Source: Streptomyces poonensis (GTDB lineage: Bacteria > Actinomycetota > Actinomycetes > Streptomycetales > Streptomycetaceae). Taken from it: a DNA stretch of 64,000 bases. Both the position numbers and the translations under genes were made by a program. Shown here one piece after another: positions 50,542 to 60,458 of the stretch; positions within the stretch are counted from its first letter, which is position 1, and each line of letters opens with the position of its first letter. Where the stretch lies: positions 1 through 64,000 of the forward strand of contig NZ_BMVW01000016.1 in NCBI RefSeq assembly GCF_014650915.1, in the 5' to 3' direction. The notes under the pieces were generated by a model that worked only from the letters and a program-made list of their open reading frames with translations, ran no database searches and was not told the DNA's origin.

Positions 50542-51861
50542 ATGGGCAGCCGTACGGCGCTGGTCGAGGATCTGATGGAACGGTTCCCGCATGTGCCGCG
50601 GGAGGCGGTCTTCAAGGAGGACCTGCTCAGGGGCGGGGTGGCCTTCGACAAGTCGGCCCTCACCGGCAACGAGGACGGCGACGTCAAGCCGAAGTCGTAC
50701 TTCATCTTCTCCTTCGACCACGGCACCCTGCCCGAGCTGGGCGAGGCCGCGCTGAACCGCCCGCCCGAGGAGATCATCCTCACCGGCGGCCCGTACGACC
50801 TGCGGCGCACCGTGGTGTCCGTGCGCGTGAACCCGTCCTCCCCGTACCGCGTCGCCGCCGACGAGGACGGCATGCTCGGCCTCTACCTGGACGGCAAGCG
50901 GATCTCGGACGTCGGCGTCCCGCCCATGCCCGAGTACTACCGGCACAAGCTCTCCAACGGGAAGTCCGTGATGGAGGTCGCCCCGACCATCCAGTGGGGC
51001 TACCTGATCTACCTCACCGTCTTCCGGGTCTGCCAGTACTTCGGCGCCAAGGAGGAGTGCCAGTACTGCGACATCAACCACAACTGGCGCCAGCACAAGG
51101 CCGCCGGACGCCCCTACACCGGTGTGAAGGACGTGGAGGAGGTGCTGGAGGCGCTCGAGATCATCGACCGGTACGACACCGCGAAGGCCTCGACCGCCTA
51201 CACCCTCACCGGCGGCGCGATCACCAAGACGGTCTCCGGTCGTGACGAGGCCGACTTCTACGGCCACTACGCCAAGGCCATCGAGGAGCGCTTCCCCGGC
51301 CGCTGGATCGGCAAGGTGGTCGCCCAGGCGCTGCCGCGCGACGACGTGCAGCGGTTCAAGGACTACGGCGTGCAGATCTACCACCCCAACTACGAGGTGT
51401 GGGACGAGTACCTGTTCAAGCTGTTCTGCCCGGGCAAGGAGCGCTACGTCGGCCGCGACGAGTGGCACAGGCGCATCCTCGACTCCGCCGAGATCTTCGG
51501 CCCGCGCAACGTCATCCCGAACTTCGTCGCGGGCGTGGAGATGGCCGAGCCCTTCGGCTTCAAGACCGTCGACGAGGCCATCGCCTCCACCACCGAGGGC
51601 CTGCGCTTCTTCATGTCCCACGGCATCACCCCCCGCTTCACCACCTGGTGCCCGGAGCCGACCACCCCGCTCGGCAAGGCCAACCCGCAGGGCGCGCCGC
51701 TGGAGTACCACATCCGCCTGCTCCAGGCGTACCGGCAGACGATGGAGGACTTCGGTCTCTCCTCCCCGCCCGGCTACGGCCTGCCCGGCGCCGGCCGCGC
51801 GGTCTTCTCGGTGAGCTCGTTCATGGACAGCCTGCCGGCGGACGCGGAGGCCACCGTCTGA
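50542..51861 (+). CDS. Atypical radical SAM protein (439 aa)
   Basis: Resembles a Streptomyces radical SAM family of unknown substrate. The cluster cysteines appear as C164-x8-C173-x2-C176 (VCQYFGAKEECQYCDIN), not the classic CxxxCxxC, so the first cysteine is displaced. TLTGGAITKTVSG, VVAQALPRDDVQ and ITPRFTTWCPEPTTPLG follow in the barrel. The ATG at 50542 follows GGAGAG. No partner enzyme or precursor peptide is adjacent. Confidence 0.85.
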   Translation: MGSRTALVEDLMERFPHVPREAVFKEDLLRGGVAFDKSALTGNEDGDVKPKSYFIFSFDHGTLPELGEAALNRPPEEIILTGGPYDLRRTVVSVRVNPSSPYRVAADEDGMLGLYLDGKRISDVGVPPMPEYYRHKLSNGKSVMEVAPTIQWGYLIYLTVFRVCQYFGAKEECQYCDINHNWRQHKAAGRPYTGVKDVEEVLEALEIIDRYDTAKASTAYTLTGGAITKTVSGRDEADFYGHYAKAIEERFPGRWIGKVVAQALPRDDVQRFKDYGVQIYHPNYEVWDEYLFKLFCPGKERYVGRDEWHRRILDSAEIFGPRNVIPNFVAGVEMAEPFGFKTVDEAIASTTEGLRFFMSHGITPRFTTWCPEPTTPLGKANPQGAPLEYHIRLLQAYRQTMEDFGLSSPPGYGLPGAGRAVFSVSSFMDSLPADAEATV

Positions 51862-51870
51862 GACCGGTCC

Positions 51871-51929
51871 GGGGCGAGCAGGGCAGGGCCGGGTGAGCCG
51901 GGTCGGACCGGGGTGAGCAGGGCCGGACC
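51871..51929. repeat. Three ~20-bp G-rich repeats after the radical SAM gene
   Basis: Units at 51871-51890, 51891-51909 and 51910-51929 share GGGGTGAGCAGGG-CGGACC-like sequence. They fill the space after the radical SAM stop; no hairpin was seen. Confidence 0.6.
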
Positions 51930-52079
51930 GGGACGGTGCAACTTGCGTTACCGGTGAGACGTTTGTGGCTCGGGCGCGTACGATTCAACGGCGGATTCAG
52001 CAGCGGCGATCGGCGGCCATCACATCCGGCCGGCACATCTGAAGACGCGGCCCGTCAGTTGTGCGGACGCAGGAGACCC

Positions 52080-53636
52080 ATGCCCGACCTGCCCAAACCC
52101 CAGGACGCCAGCGAGGCCACGCTGCTCTCCGAGTGCTGGGACGCGGTCCTGTCGTACGCCGATCTGTGCACCTCCGGCTCGTCCACGGCGTCCCGGCTGG
52201 CCACCGAGGCGTTCACCCAGGGCATCCAGGAGACACGTGCCGAGGCTCGTGCCGAGGTCCGCGCCGGGGAGGCCAGGACCGGCCGGGGCAGGGGCCGCCG
52301 CACGCCGCGGCTGCCCAACATCCCGTTCCTGCTGACGGCGGTGCGCACCACGGCCGTGTCCTGGGAGGCCGACGGGCGGGGCCACCACCTCGACCCCGAC
52401 CTGCGGCTCTGGCTCAACTCCGACCAGGCCGCCCGCTACACCGGGCCGCCCCCGCGCCGCCCGCTCGCGCTGCGCGCCCTGGGCGACCTGCGGGAGGCGG
52501 ACGCGGCCCTGCTGTGGCTGGCCGAGGTGGAGTCGCTGCCGCTGCCCGCGGTCGCCCGGCGGCTCGGCCTCGACCCGGCGTCGGCGGCGGACGACCTCGC
52601 CCACGTACGGGCGCGGTTCCGGGACGGGTGCCGCCGCGCCCACCTCGACAGCCCCATGGACGCCGACTGCCGCGCTTACGCGCGCATGCTGGACGCCGTC
52701 ACCCGCGCACCCGGCACCGACACGCCCGAGGACCTCTCGCGCCACCTCGCCACCTGCGTCGGCTGCGCGGAGGCGGTCGCCTGTCTGCGGCTGCACGGCG
52801 GCGGACTGCCCGCCGCGCTGGCGGGCGGCGTCATCGGCTGGGGCGGCCTCGCCTATCTGGAGCGGCGGCGCCGGGCCGCCGAGGCCGGGCTGAGCCCCGG
52901 CCGCGCGGACGCGTCGGGCACCGACCGGGGCCTGTCGCCCGGCCGGGAGCCCAAGCCGCGCATCGGCCGCGCCGGCCTGCTGACGGGAGCCGGCCTCGTC
53001 TCCCTCCTGGCCCTCGCGGTCACCCTGATGCCCTACGGCTCCGAGGACCGGGACCGCGCGGGCGGCGGCACGGAGAGCCGCGGCCCGGTGGCGGACACGG
53101 CGTCGGCACTGCCCACGGTGGCACCCCGGCCGTCCGCCGGTTCGGGCCACCTGTCGGAGTCACCGCACGCCGGCACGGCACCCACGCCCGCACGGACACC
53201 CACGTCCACGCCGATGCGGACGCCGGCGACGCGGAGCGCCGAGCCGGTGCCGCAGGGCGAGGGCGCCACCCCGGCCCGGGTCTCGCACCGGCCGATCGAG
53301 CCCACGCGCTCCACGGACGCCTACTGCCACCTCCGCTACGAGATCGTCAACGAGTGGCCGGACGGCTTCCAGGCCACGGTCACCGTCACCTCCGCCGAAA
53401 ACCTCGACGGCTGGAGCATCGGCTGGGATTTCGGCGACGGCCAGCGCATCACCCACATGTGGGACGGCTCCTTCAGCCAGGACCACTCCCATGTCACGGC
53501 CTCCGCGGCCGACTACAACCGGACCGTCACCGCCGGCGGCACCTTCGGCGTCGGCTTCATCGCCTCCCGGCAGGGCGGCAACGACGTCCCGGACGGGTTC
53601 ACGCTGAACGGGCGCGCCTGCGTCGCGGTGAGCTGA
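52080..53636 (+). CDS. Sigma-like/zinc-finger/membrane/CBM2 fusion protein
   Basis: A 518-aa protein with an unusual order. Residues about 10-190 resemble ECF sigma regions 2 and 4 (FLLTAVRTTAVSWE, LLWLAEVESLPLPAVARRLGLDPASAADDLAHVRARF). Residues 215-235 are an anti-sigma zinc finger (HLATCVGCAEAVACL, His222-x3-Cys226-x2-Cys229). Two hydrophobic segments follow (246-260 and 299-318), then a Pro/Thr linker and a C-terminal CBM2 cellulose-binding domain (YEIVNEWPDGFQATVTVTSAE, GWSIGWDFGDGQRITHMWDG). The likely layout is an inner regulatory part and an outer polysaccharide sensor. The ATG at 52080 follows AGGAG. Confidence 0.85.
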   Translation: MPDLPKPQDASEATLLSECWDAVLSYADLCTSGSSTASRLATEAFTQGIQETRAEARAEVRAGEARTGRGRGRRTPRLPNIPFLLTAVRTTAVSWEADGRGHHLDPDLRLWLNSDQAARYTGPPPRRPLALRALGDLREADAALLWLAEVESLPLPAVARRLGLDPASAADDLAHVRARFRDGCRRAHLDSPMDADCRAYARMLDAVTRAPGTDTPEDLSRHLATCVGCAEAVACLRLHGGGLPAALAGGVIGWGGLAYLERRRRAAEAGLSPGRADASGTDRGLSPGREPKPRIGRAGLLTGAGLVSLLALAVTLMPYGSEDRDRAGGGTESRGPVADTASALPTVAPRPSAGSGHLSESPHAGTAPTPARTPTSTPMRTPATRSAEPVPQGEGATPARVSHRPIEPTRSTDAYCHLRYEIVNEWPDGFQATVTVTSAENLDGWSIGWDFGDGQRITHMWDGSFSQDHSHVTASAADYNRTVTAGGTFGVGFIASRQGGNDVPDGFTLNGRACVAVS

Positions 53637-53646
53637 GAAAAACCGA

Positions 53647-53677
53647 TTGACGGGGCCGGCCGGTGGCCCGCTAGGGT
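53647..53677 (+). promoter_or_regulatory. Vegetative-type promoter candidate for rsgA
   Basis: TTGACG (53647-53652) and TAGGGT (53672-53677) are separated by 19 bases, close to the HrdB consensus. It would give a leader of over 200 bases before rsgA that includes the small reading frame at 53780. Confidence 0.55.
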
Positions 53678-53779
53678 GAGGGCACTTCGCCGCACGGAAC
53701 TTCCGTACGGCACTGGGAACTCCCGTACGGATACGTCGTGTACGGGTACGTCGCAGAACGGAACGGAGGTGTCGACCCG

Positions 53780-53851
53780 ATGGCTGTCACGGTGACGAGC
53801 GCTGCGCGCATCCACGAACCCATCAAGTCCACCTCCGTGGCCACCGGCTGA
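53780..53851 (+). CDS. Small upstream reading frame before rsgA (23 aa)
   Basis: ATG behind GGAGG, followed by MAVTVTSAARIHEPIKSTSV and a TGA at 53849-53851. The ribosome site is far better than that of rsgA itself (TTG start), so it may be a translated leader. No homology is known to me, and the amino acids show no stalling-type bias. Confidence 0.45.
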   Translation: MAVTVTSAARIHEPIKSTSVATG

Positions 53852-53920
53852 CCTTCCACTTCTTTTCTCTCTTCGCGCCTGCGAGCGCGCAGCCGGGGCC
53901 GCCCCTGTGAAGGGTCCCTC

Positions 53921-55030
<1,110 letters not shown>

Positions 55031-55085
55031 GCGGGGGCGCCGCCCGCGGCACGGCTGCCGGAGCCGGACGGACGACGGAGACGCC

Positions 55086-56558
55086 ATGTCCGATTTCCGC
55101 CAGCCGCGCCGCGGGCGGTCCCGCAGACTGGAAGGCGTGATTGACGAAGAGACCAGGTACGAGGCCGTGCGGAGCAGGGACGCGCGCTTCGACGGCGTGT
55201 TCTTCTTCGCCGTCGGGACGACCGGGATCTACTGCCGGCCCAGCTGCCCGGCGGTGACGCCGAAGCGGCACAACGTGCGGTACTACGCGACCGCCGCCGC
55301 TGCCCAGGGCGCCGGGTTCCGGGCCTGCCGGCGCTGCCGGCCGGACGCCGTGCCCGGCTCCGCCGAGTGGAACGTACGCGCGGACGTCGTCGGTCGTGCC
55401 ATGCGCATGATCGGCGACGGCGTCGTCGACCGGGAGGGCGTCGCCGGACTGGCCGCACGCCTCGGCTACAGCGCCCGCCAGGTGCAGCGGCAGCTCACCG
55501 CCGAGGTGGGCGCCGGGCCCGTGGCGCTCGCCCGGGCCCAGCGGGCGCACTCCGCGCGCGTGCTGCTCCAGACCACCGGCCTGCCGGTCACGCACATCGC
55601 GTTCGCGTCCGGATTCGCCAGCGTGCGGCAGTTCAACGACACGATCCGCGCCGTGTACGCCGCCACGCCCACCCAGCTGCGCGCCGCCGCACCCCGCCGG
55701 GACGCCCCGGCCCGGGGCGAGGGCACCCCGGCCGCCGGGATCCCGCTGCGGCTCGCGTACCGGGGTCCGTACACGTCGGCCGCCGTGTTCGACCTGCTGG
55801 CCGCCGAGGCGCTCCCCGGCGTCGAGGAGGTGAGCGGCACCCGTGGACACCGTACGTACCGCCGTACGCTGCGGCTGCCGTACGGCACCGGGATCGCCGC
55901 GGTCGGCGAACGGCCGGGCGGCGGCAACCCGGTCCAGGGCGGCGGCTGGCTGGACGCCCGGATCCACCTCACCGACCCCCGCGACCTCACCACCGCCGTC
56001 CAGCGGCTGCGGCGGCTCTTCGACCTGGACGCCGACCCGTACGCCGTCGACGAGCGCCTCGGCCGCGATCCCCGCCTCGCCGCGCTGGTCGCCGCACGGC
56101 CCGGGCTGCGCTCGCCCGGCGCCGCGGACCCCGAGGAACTGGCCGTGCGCGCGCTCGTGGGCGCGGGGGAGGCGGAGCGGCTGGTGCGGTCGTACGGGAA
56201 GGCGCTGGACGCCCCGTGCGGAACGCTCACCCACCTCTTCCCCGAGCCCGCCGCCCTCGCCGCCGCCTTCCCGGCCGGCGAGCCGCTGGGCGCGCTCACC
56301 GCCGCGCTCGCCGACGGGACGCTGCGGCTCGACGCGGGCGCCGACCGCGACGACGCGGAGCGGGCGCTGCGCGCGCTGCCGGGCATGGACGCCCGTACGG
56401 CCGCCGTCATCCGCACCCGCGCCCTCGGCGACCCCGACGCGGCACCGCCGGACGCGGACGCCCCCGCCGCCTGGCGCCCCTGGCGCTCGTACGCCCTGCG
56501 CCACCTGAGCACCGTGGACGCGCACGACACGTCGCGCCCCGAGAAAGCCGGAGTCTGA
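55086..56558 (+). CDS. alkA: Ada-AlkA fusion: alkylation sensor and 3-methyladenine glycosylase
   Basis: A 490-aa protein. The N-terminal Ada domain has four zinc cysteines in GIYCRPSCPAVTPKRHN and ACRRCRPD; the first Cys accepts methyl from phosphotriesters. An AraC helix-turn-helix follows (AGLAARLGYSARQVQRQLTAEVG, FASVRQFNDTIRAVY), and the last half is AlkA (LPYGTGIAAVG, then LRALPGMDARTAAVIRTRALGDPDA, with the catalytic Asp in GDPDA). It probably senses damage, activates transcription and removes 3-methyladenine. The ATG follows GGAGACG, and ogt follows directly. Confidence 0.92.
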   Translation: MSDFRQPRRGRSRRLEGVIDEETRYEAVRSRDARFDGVFFFAVGTTGIYCRPSCPAVTPKRHNVRYYATAAAAQGAGFRACRRCRPDAVPGSAEWNVRADVVGRAMRMIGDGVVDREGVAGLAARLGYSARQVQRQLTAEVGAGPVALARAQRAHSARVLLQTTGLPVTHIAFASGFASVRQFNDTIRAVYAATPTQLRAAAPRRDAPARGEGTPAAGIPLRLAYRGPYTSAAVFDLLAAEALPGVEEVSGTRGHRTYRRTLRLPYGTGIAAVGERPGGGNPVQGGGWLDARIHLTDPRDLTTAVQRLRRLFDLDADPYAVDERLGRDPRLAALVAARPGLRSPGAADPEELAVRALVGAGEAERLVRSYGKALDAPCGTLTHLFPEPAALAAAFPAGEPLGALTAALADGTLRLDAGADRDDAERALRALPGMDARTAAVIRTRALGDPDAAPPDADAPAAWRPWRSYALRHLSTVDAHDTSRPEKAGV

Positions 56559-56559
56559 C

Positions 56560-57072
56560 ATGCCCCAGCACCCGCACACCCCGCAGCACGTGTACTACAC
56601 CCACCTCGACAGCCCCGTCGGCGAGCTCCTGCTCACCGCCGACGACACCGGCGCCCTGACCTCCCTCTCCGTGCCCGGCCAGAAGGGCGGCCGGGTCGCG
56701 CGGCCGGAGTGGCGGCACGACCCGCGGTGGTTCGACGAGGCGGCGGAGCAACTCGCCGCGTACTTCGCCGGTGAACTGAAGGAGTTCGAACTCCGGCTGA
56801 GCAGCAGCGGAACCGCGTTCCGCGAGCGGGTCTGGGCCGCGCTCGCCGACGTCCCGTACGGCAGCACCGCGACGTACGGGGAGATCGCCGCGCGCGTCGG
56901 CGCCTCCCGCGTCGCCGTCCGGGCCGTGGGCGGCGCGATCGGCGCCAACCCGCTGCTCATCGTCCGCCCGTGCCACCGGATCATCGGCGCGAACGGCTCC
57001 CTCACGGGCTACGCGGGCGGCCTCGACCGCAAGCTGCGGCTGCTGACGCTGGAGGGGGCGCTGGTGCCGTAG
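56560..57072 (+). CDS. ogt: Methylated-DNA-protein-cysteine methyltransferase
   Basis: A 170-aa suicide repair protein that removes O6-alkyl groups from guanine. The active-site motif IVRPCHRIIGANGSLTGYAGG is intact, and YGSTATYGEIAARVGASRVAVRAVGGAIGANP is the DNA-binding helix-turn-helix. It starts one base after the alkA stop and is co-transcribed with it. Confidence 0.95.
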   Translation: MPQHPHTPQHVYYTHLDSPVGELLLTADDTGALTSLSVPGQKGGRVARPEWRHDPRWFDEAAEQLAAYFAGELKEFELRLSSSGTAFRERVWAALADVPYGSTATYGEIAARVGASRVAVRAVGGAIGANPLLIVRPCHRIIGANGSLTGYAGGLDRKLRLLTLEGALVP

Positions 57073-57090
57073 CGCCACGCGTCGCGGACC

Positions 57091-58074
57091 TCAGTCCCGG
57101 GCCACCCAGCCCCGCTCGTACGCCTGCCAGCCGAGCTGGAGCCGGGTGGTCACGCCCGTCAGCTCCATCAGGCGCTTGACCCGCCGCTGCACGGTCCGCA
57201 GTCCCAGGTCGAGCTGTTTGGCCACGCTCGCGTCGGTGAGCCCGGCGAGAAGCAGGGACAGCACCTCCAGGTCGGTGGCGTCGGGCCCGTCGGGAACGTC
57301 CTCCGCGACGTGGCCGGCACCGCCGAGCCGGAGCGGCAGCGCCTGCCGCCACACCGACTCGAACAGCCCCGCCAGCAGCTCCAGCACATTGCTCGCGTGC
57401 ACGACCAGCGCGGCCGGTTCGGCCGTGCCCGAGCTCAGCGGCACCATGGCGAGCGCCCGGTCGGCGACCACCAGCTTGGTCGGCACCGTGTCCACCATCC
57501 GCACCCGCTCGCCCCGGCCCAGCGCGGCGGTCAGTTCGGTCAGCGCGCCCGGCTGGTCCAGCACCGACCGTTCGACCACCACGCGATAGCGCACCCCCCG
57601 CCCGGCCGCCTGCTCCTCCGCCTCGTTCTCCGCCCCGGTGACCGCCACCGGGACGCCGGTGACCAGCGCGCACACCTCCTCGCTCGCCCCGAGCTGGAGC
57701 TGCAGAAACCGCTGGGCGACCGCGGCCGCGCCCGTCACCACCTCGACCAGGTCGTGCACGGCGGGCTCCACGGCCCGCGCCCGGTACTCCTCGGCCAGCA
57801 GCGCCACCCCCAGCTCCGCCTGGTCCAGCTCGTGCCGCCGCTGGGTGAGCAGCGCACCCAGGGCGACCCCGGGCGGCGCGGCCACCCAGCGGCCGGGCCG
57901 GGCCGAGGACCGCGCGGCGAGGCCGTGCCGCTCCAGACGGCGCAGGGTGCGCTCGGTGTCGTACTCGCCGAGGGCGAGCCGCCGCGCGAGATCGGGCACG
58001 TCGGCGGCGCCCACGGACACCAGGGCCCGGTACGCCGACTCGTGCGCCTTGTCCAGACCTATCGCCTCCAGCAT
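57091..58074 (-). CDS. LuxR-type regulator with TrmB-like N-terminus
   Basis: A 327-aa regulator. The N-terminal 75 residues look like a TrmB winged helix (GLDKAHESAYRALVSVGAADVPDLARRLAL), the middle is a TrmB-type sensor-like domain, and the C-terminus is a LuxR helix-turn-helix (TDLEVLSLLLAGLTDASVAKQLDLGLRTVQRRVKRLMELTGVTTRLQLG). This two-domain layout is common in Streptomyces and usually regulates a neighbouring gene; no obvious target is adjacent. The ATG follows GGGGAGG. Confidence 0.88.
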   Translation of the reverse strand: MLEAIGLDKAHESAYRALVSVGAADVPDLARRLALGEYDTERTLRRLERHGLAARSSARPGRWVAAPPGVALGALLTQRRHELDQAELGVALLAEEYRARAVEPAVHDLVEVVTGAAAVAQRFLQLQLGASEEVCALVTGVPVAVTGAENEAEEQAAGRGVRYRVVVERSVLDQPGALTELTAALGRGERVRMVDTVPTKLVVADRALAMVPLSSGTAEPAALVVHASNVLELLAGLFESVWRQALPLRLGGAGHVAEDVPDGPDATDLEVLSLLLAGLTDASVAKQLDLGLRTVQRRVKRLMELTGVTTRLQLGWQAYERGWVARD

Positions 58075-58501
58075 GCGGCGCGGTTCCTCCCCGGGTGTCG
58101 GTCGGTGGTTGCGGCGGGACGCTTCGATGATCCCGACCGGGACGGCGGTGTCCCGGGCGGTCGGCCCGATGGCGGGAAACTGCCATGGCGCACTTCCGCC
58201 CCGGCACATCATCGCCCCACCACCTGCCTCGATGACAAGGTGTCACCACCAGGGACGCACGCACATCACAGCGAAACCCCAGGAACGCGGGTCACACTCG
58301 GGACCCCGGCCGGCCGCCGCCGACAGCGACGCGGCCACACACACGCCGCCGGGCGGTTCTCCTGTGGGGGGTGGGACCGCTCGGCGGTCAGCATGTGACG
58401 GATCATCAGAAGCCGGGGCGGCGGGATGCCGGGCAGACGCCGGGATGCCTGGATGCCGGGGCGACGATGAACCGGTTCGCCCCGTGTCATCGATCGCCCA
58501 T

Positions 58502-58545
58502 GCCCCGACACGCCGTACGGCGTGTCGGGGCCTCGGCCGGTTTTT
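58502..58545 (+). terminator. Strong intrinsic terminator without an upstream gene
   Basis: A perfect 30-bp palindrome at 58502-58531 folds into a GC-rich hairpin, followed by TTTTT at 58541-58545 on the plus strand. The nearest plus-strand gene upstream ends at 57072, 1.4 kb away, so the hairpin either ends a small unannotated transcript or attenuates the leader of the 58593 gene. Confidence 0.65.
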
Positions 58546-58592
58546 CCGTAAGGGCCGTTTTCAACCGGCGGCAGCGGTGGACAATTAGGGGC

Positions 58593-60371
58593 ATGAGCCA
58601 ACAGGGGGAGAGGCCCACCGGTCACGAGGACGACTGGTGGGGGCACTTGTACCACGACTCCGCCGACGACACGGGGCCCACAGTCGCGGCCGATTCCCTC
58701 GACGACCGGTTCGCCTCCGCGGCGGGCACGGTGGGGAAGGGAACGCCGCCGTCCCCGGCGCAGGCGCCGGACGCCCCGCCGCCGCCCGTGCCGCCCTTGC
58801 CGCCCGAACCGCCCGTGCCGCCGCCCGGAGAACCACCGCCCGCCGGTGCGCCGTACGCCGACCCTGCGGACCGTCCCCGGCCCGGCGGCCCCGTCCCCCG
58901 CCCCGCCCCGTGGGAACCCCCGCCCGCCGACCCACCGGGTCCGGCGACCTTCCCGCCCGGCCCGAAACCGCCGGGCTTCCGCGCGGAGGCCCCCCGTTCC
59001 GGCCGCCCGCCCACGCACACCCCCCGCACCAGCCGCCCGCCCGCCCAGCCGCCGGGCCCCGCGGTGCCCCCGTCCCGGCCCCCCGCCGACACGCCCCCGA
59101 CCGGTTTCCGCCCGCCGCCCGGCGCCCCCTGGTCCGCGGCACCGCCCCCCGCCGCACCCCCTTCGGCACCGCCGAGCGACCCGCCACCCGCCGCGTACCC
59201 CTCCGGTCCGCCCCTCGGCGCCCCCGAGGCAGCGGCCCCCTCCCGCCACCCCCACGACGCGGTACCCACCCCCACCACCCCGGAGCCCTTCGACGACGCC
59301 ACCCTCGTCACGGGCTCCCGCCCCACCGCCCCCGCCCATGTGGGCTCCCGCCCGCCCACCTACGACGGCGAGCCCGGCGCGCTGCCGGGCGCCGACCCGG
59401 ACGACCTCGGCGACCTCGTCGCGGACACCGCACTCGACGGGGCGCGGTACGGGACGTACACCCTGCGGGCGGTCTCGGTGCGCGGGGACACCGCCCGGTT
59501 CCGCGGGGAGCCGCGCCGGGACTCGCTGCTCACCGCCCGGTTCGGCAGCGGCGAGCAGGCACTCGTGCTCGTCGCGATGGCGACCGGTGCCCGTGCCGTA
59601 CCGGGCGCGCACCGGGCGGCGGCCGAGGCGTGCCGCTGGATCGGGCGGGCCGTGGGCCGCCACCACGCCCAGCTCGTCGAGGACATCCGCGAGGCCCGGC
59701 GCGGCGAGCTCAAGTCGGGGCTGCACCGGCTCACCGACCGCAGTCTCGGCAGGCTGCGCGCCAGCGCCGTCGAGCAGGGCCTCGAGCCGGAGGAGTACAC
59801 GGCCACGCTGCGCTGTCTGCTGCTCCCGGCCGACCCGGAGTGCCGTACGCGCGTGTTCTTCGGCGTGGGCGCCGGAGGACTGTTCCGGCTGCGGAACGAC
59901 GAGTGGCAGGACATAGAGCCGCGCGCCACCGAGGCGGCCGCGGGCGCGCCCGTGCTGGGCTTCGGCTCACTGCCCCAGAAGACCGCCTACGAGACTGCGC
60001 AGGGGGCTGCCCAGGGGACCTCGCGGGGAACCTCCCACGGAACTCCCCAGGACGACCGGCTCACCATGGACCTCGGTATCGCGACACCGGCCGGCCCGTA
60101 CGGGCGATCGCACCGCTACCCGGCCGCGTCCGAGGCGCCGCGCGCCCCCTTCCGCTTCCGTGCCTCCGTCGCCCGGCCGGGCGACACGCTCCTGCTGTGC
60201 AGCGCGGGCTTCGCCGATCCGCTGCGCGGCGAGGCCCGGCTCGCCGAACACCTCGCGGACCGCTGGGCGAGCGGACGGCCGCCGGACCTGGCCGCGTTCC
60301 TCGCCGACGCGCAGGTCCGGGTGAAGGGCTACGCCGACGACCGTACGGCCGCCGCCGTCTGGGAGGCATGA
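58593..60371 (+). CDS. PP2C-like protein with proline-rich N-terminus
   Basis: A 592-aa protein. Residues 50-250 are low-complexity, extremely Pro-rich sequence, likely extended. The C-terminal 300 residues resemble a Ser/Thr phosphatase PP2C/SpoIIE domain (GEQALVLVAMATGARAVPGAHRAAAEACRWIGRAVG, DTLLLCSAGFADPL, YADDRTAAAVWEA). The usual acidic metal residues are only partly present, so catalytic activity is uncertain. The ATG follows AGGGG. Confidence 0.8.
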   Translation: MSQQGERPTGHEDDWWGHLYHDSADDTGPTVAADSLDDRFASAAGTVGKGTPPSPAQAPDAPPPPVPPLPPEPPVPPPGEPPPAGAPYADPADRPRPGGPVPRPAPWEPPPADPPGPATFPPGPKPPGFRAEAPRSGRPPTHTPRTSRPPAQPPGPAVPPSRPPADTPPTGFRPPPGAPWSAAPPPAAPPSAPPSDPPPAAYPSGPPLGAPEAAAPSRHPHDAVPTPTTPEPFDDATLVTGSRPTAPAHVGSRPPTYDGEPGALPGADPDDLGDLVADTALDGARYGTYTLRAVSVRGDTARFRGEPRRDSLLTARFGSGEQALVLVAMATGARAVPGAHRAAAEACRWIGRAVGRHHAQLVEDIREARRGELKSGLHRLTDRSLGRLRASAVEQGLEPEEYTATLRCLLLPADPECRTRVFFGVGAGGLFRLRNDEWQDIEPRATEAAAGAPVLGFGSLPQKTAYETAQGAAQGTSRGTSHGTPQDDRLTMDLGIATPAGPYGRSHRYPAASEAPRAPFRFRASVARPGDTLLLCSAGFADPLRGEARLAEHLADRWASGRPPDLAAFLADAQVRVKGYADDRTAAAVWEA

Positions 60372-60458
60372 GCGTCGCACATGTGAATTCATGGACCCGG
60401 AGGAATCTGCGTGGGATCTGCGAGGGATCTCCAGGAGACCGAAGGGCACACGGAAGCC

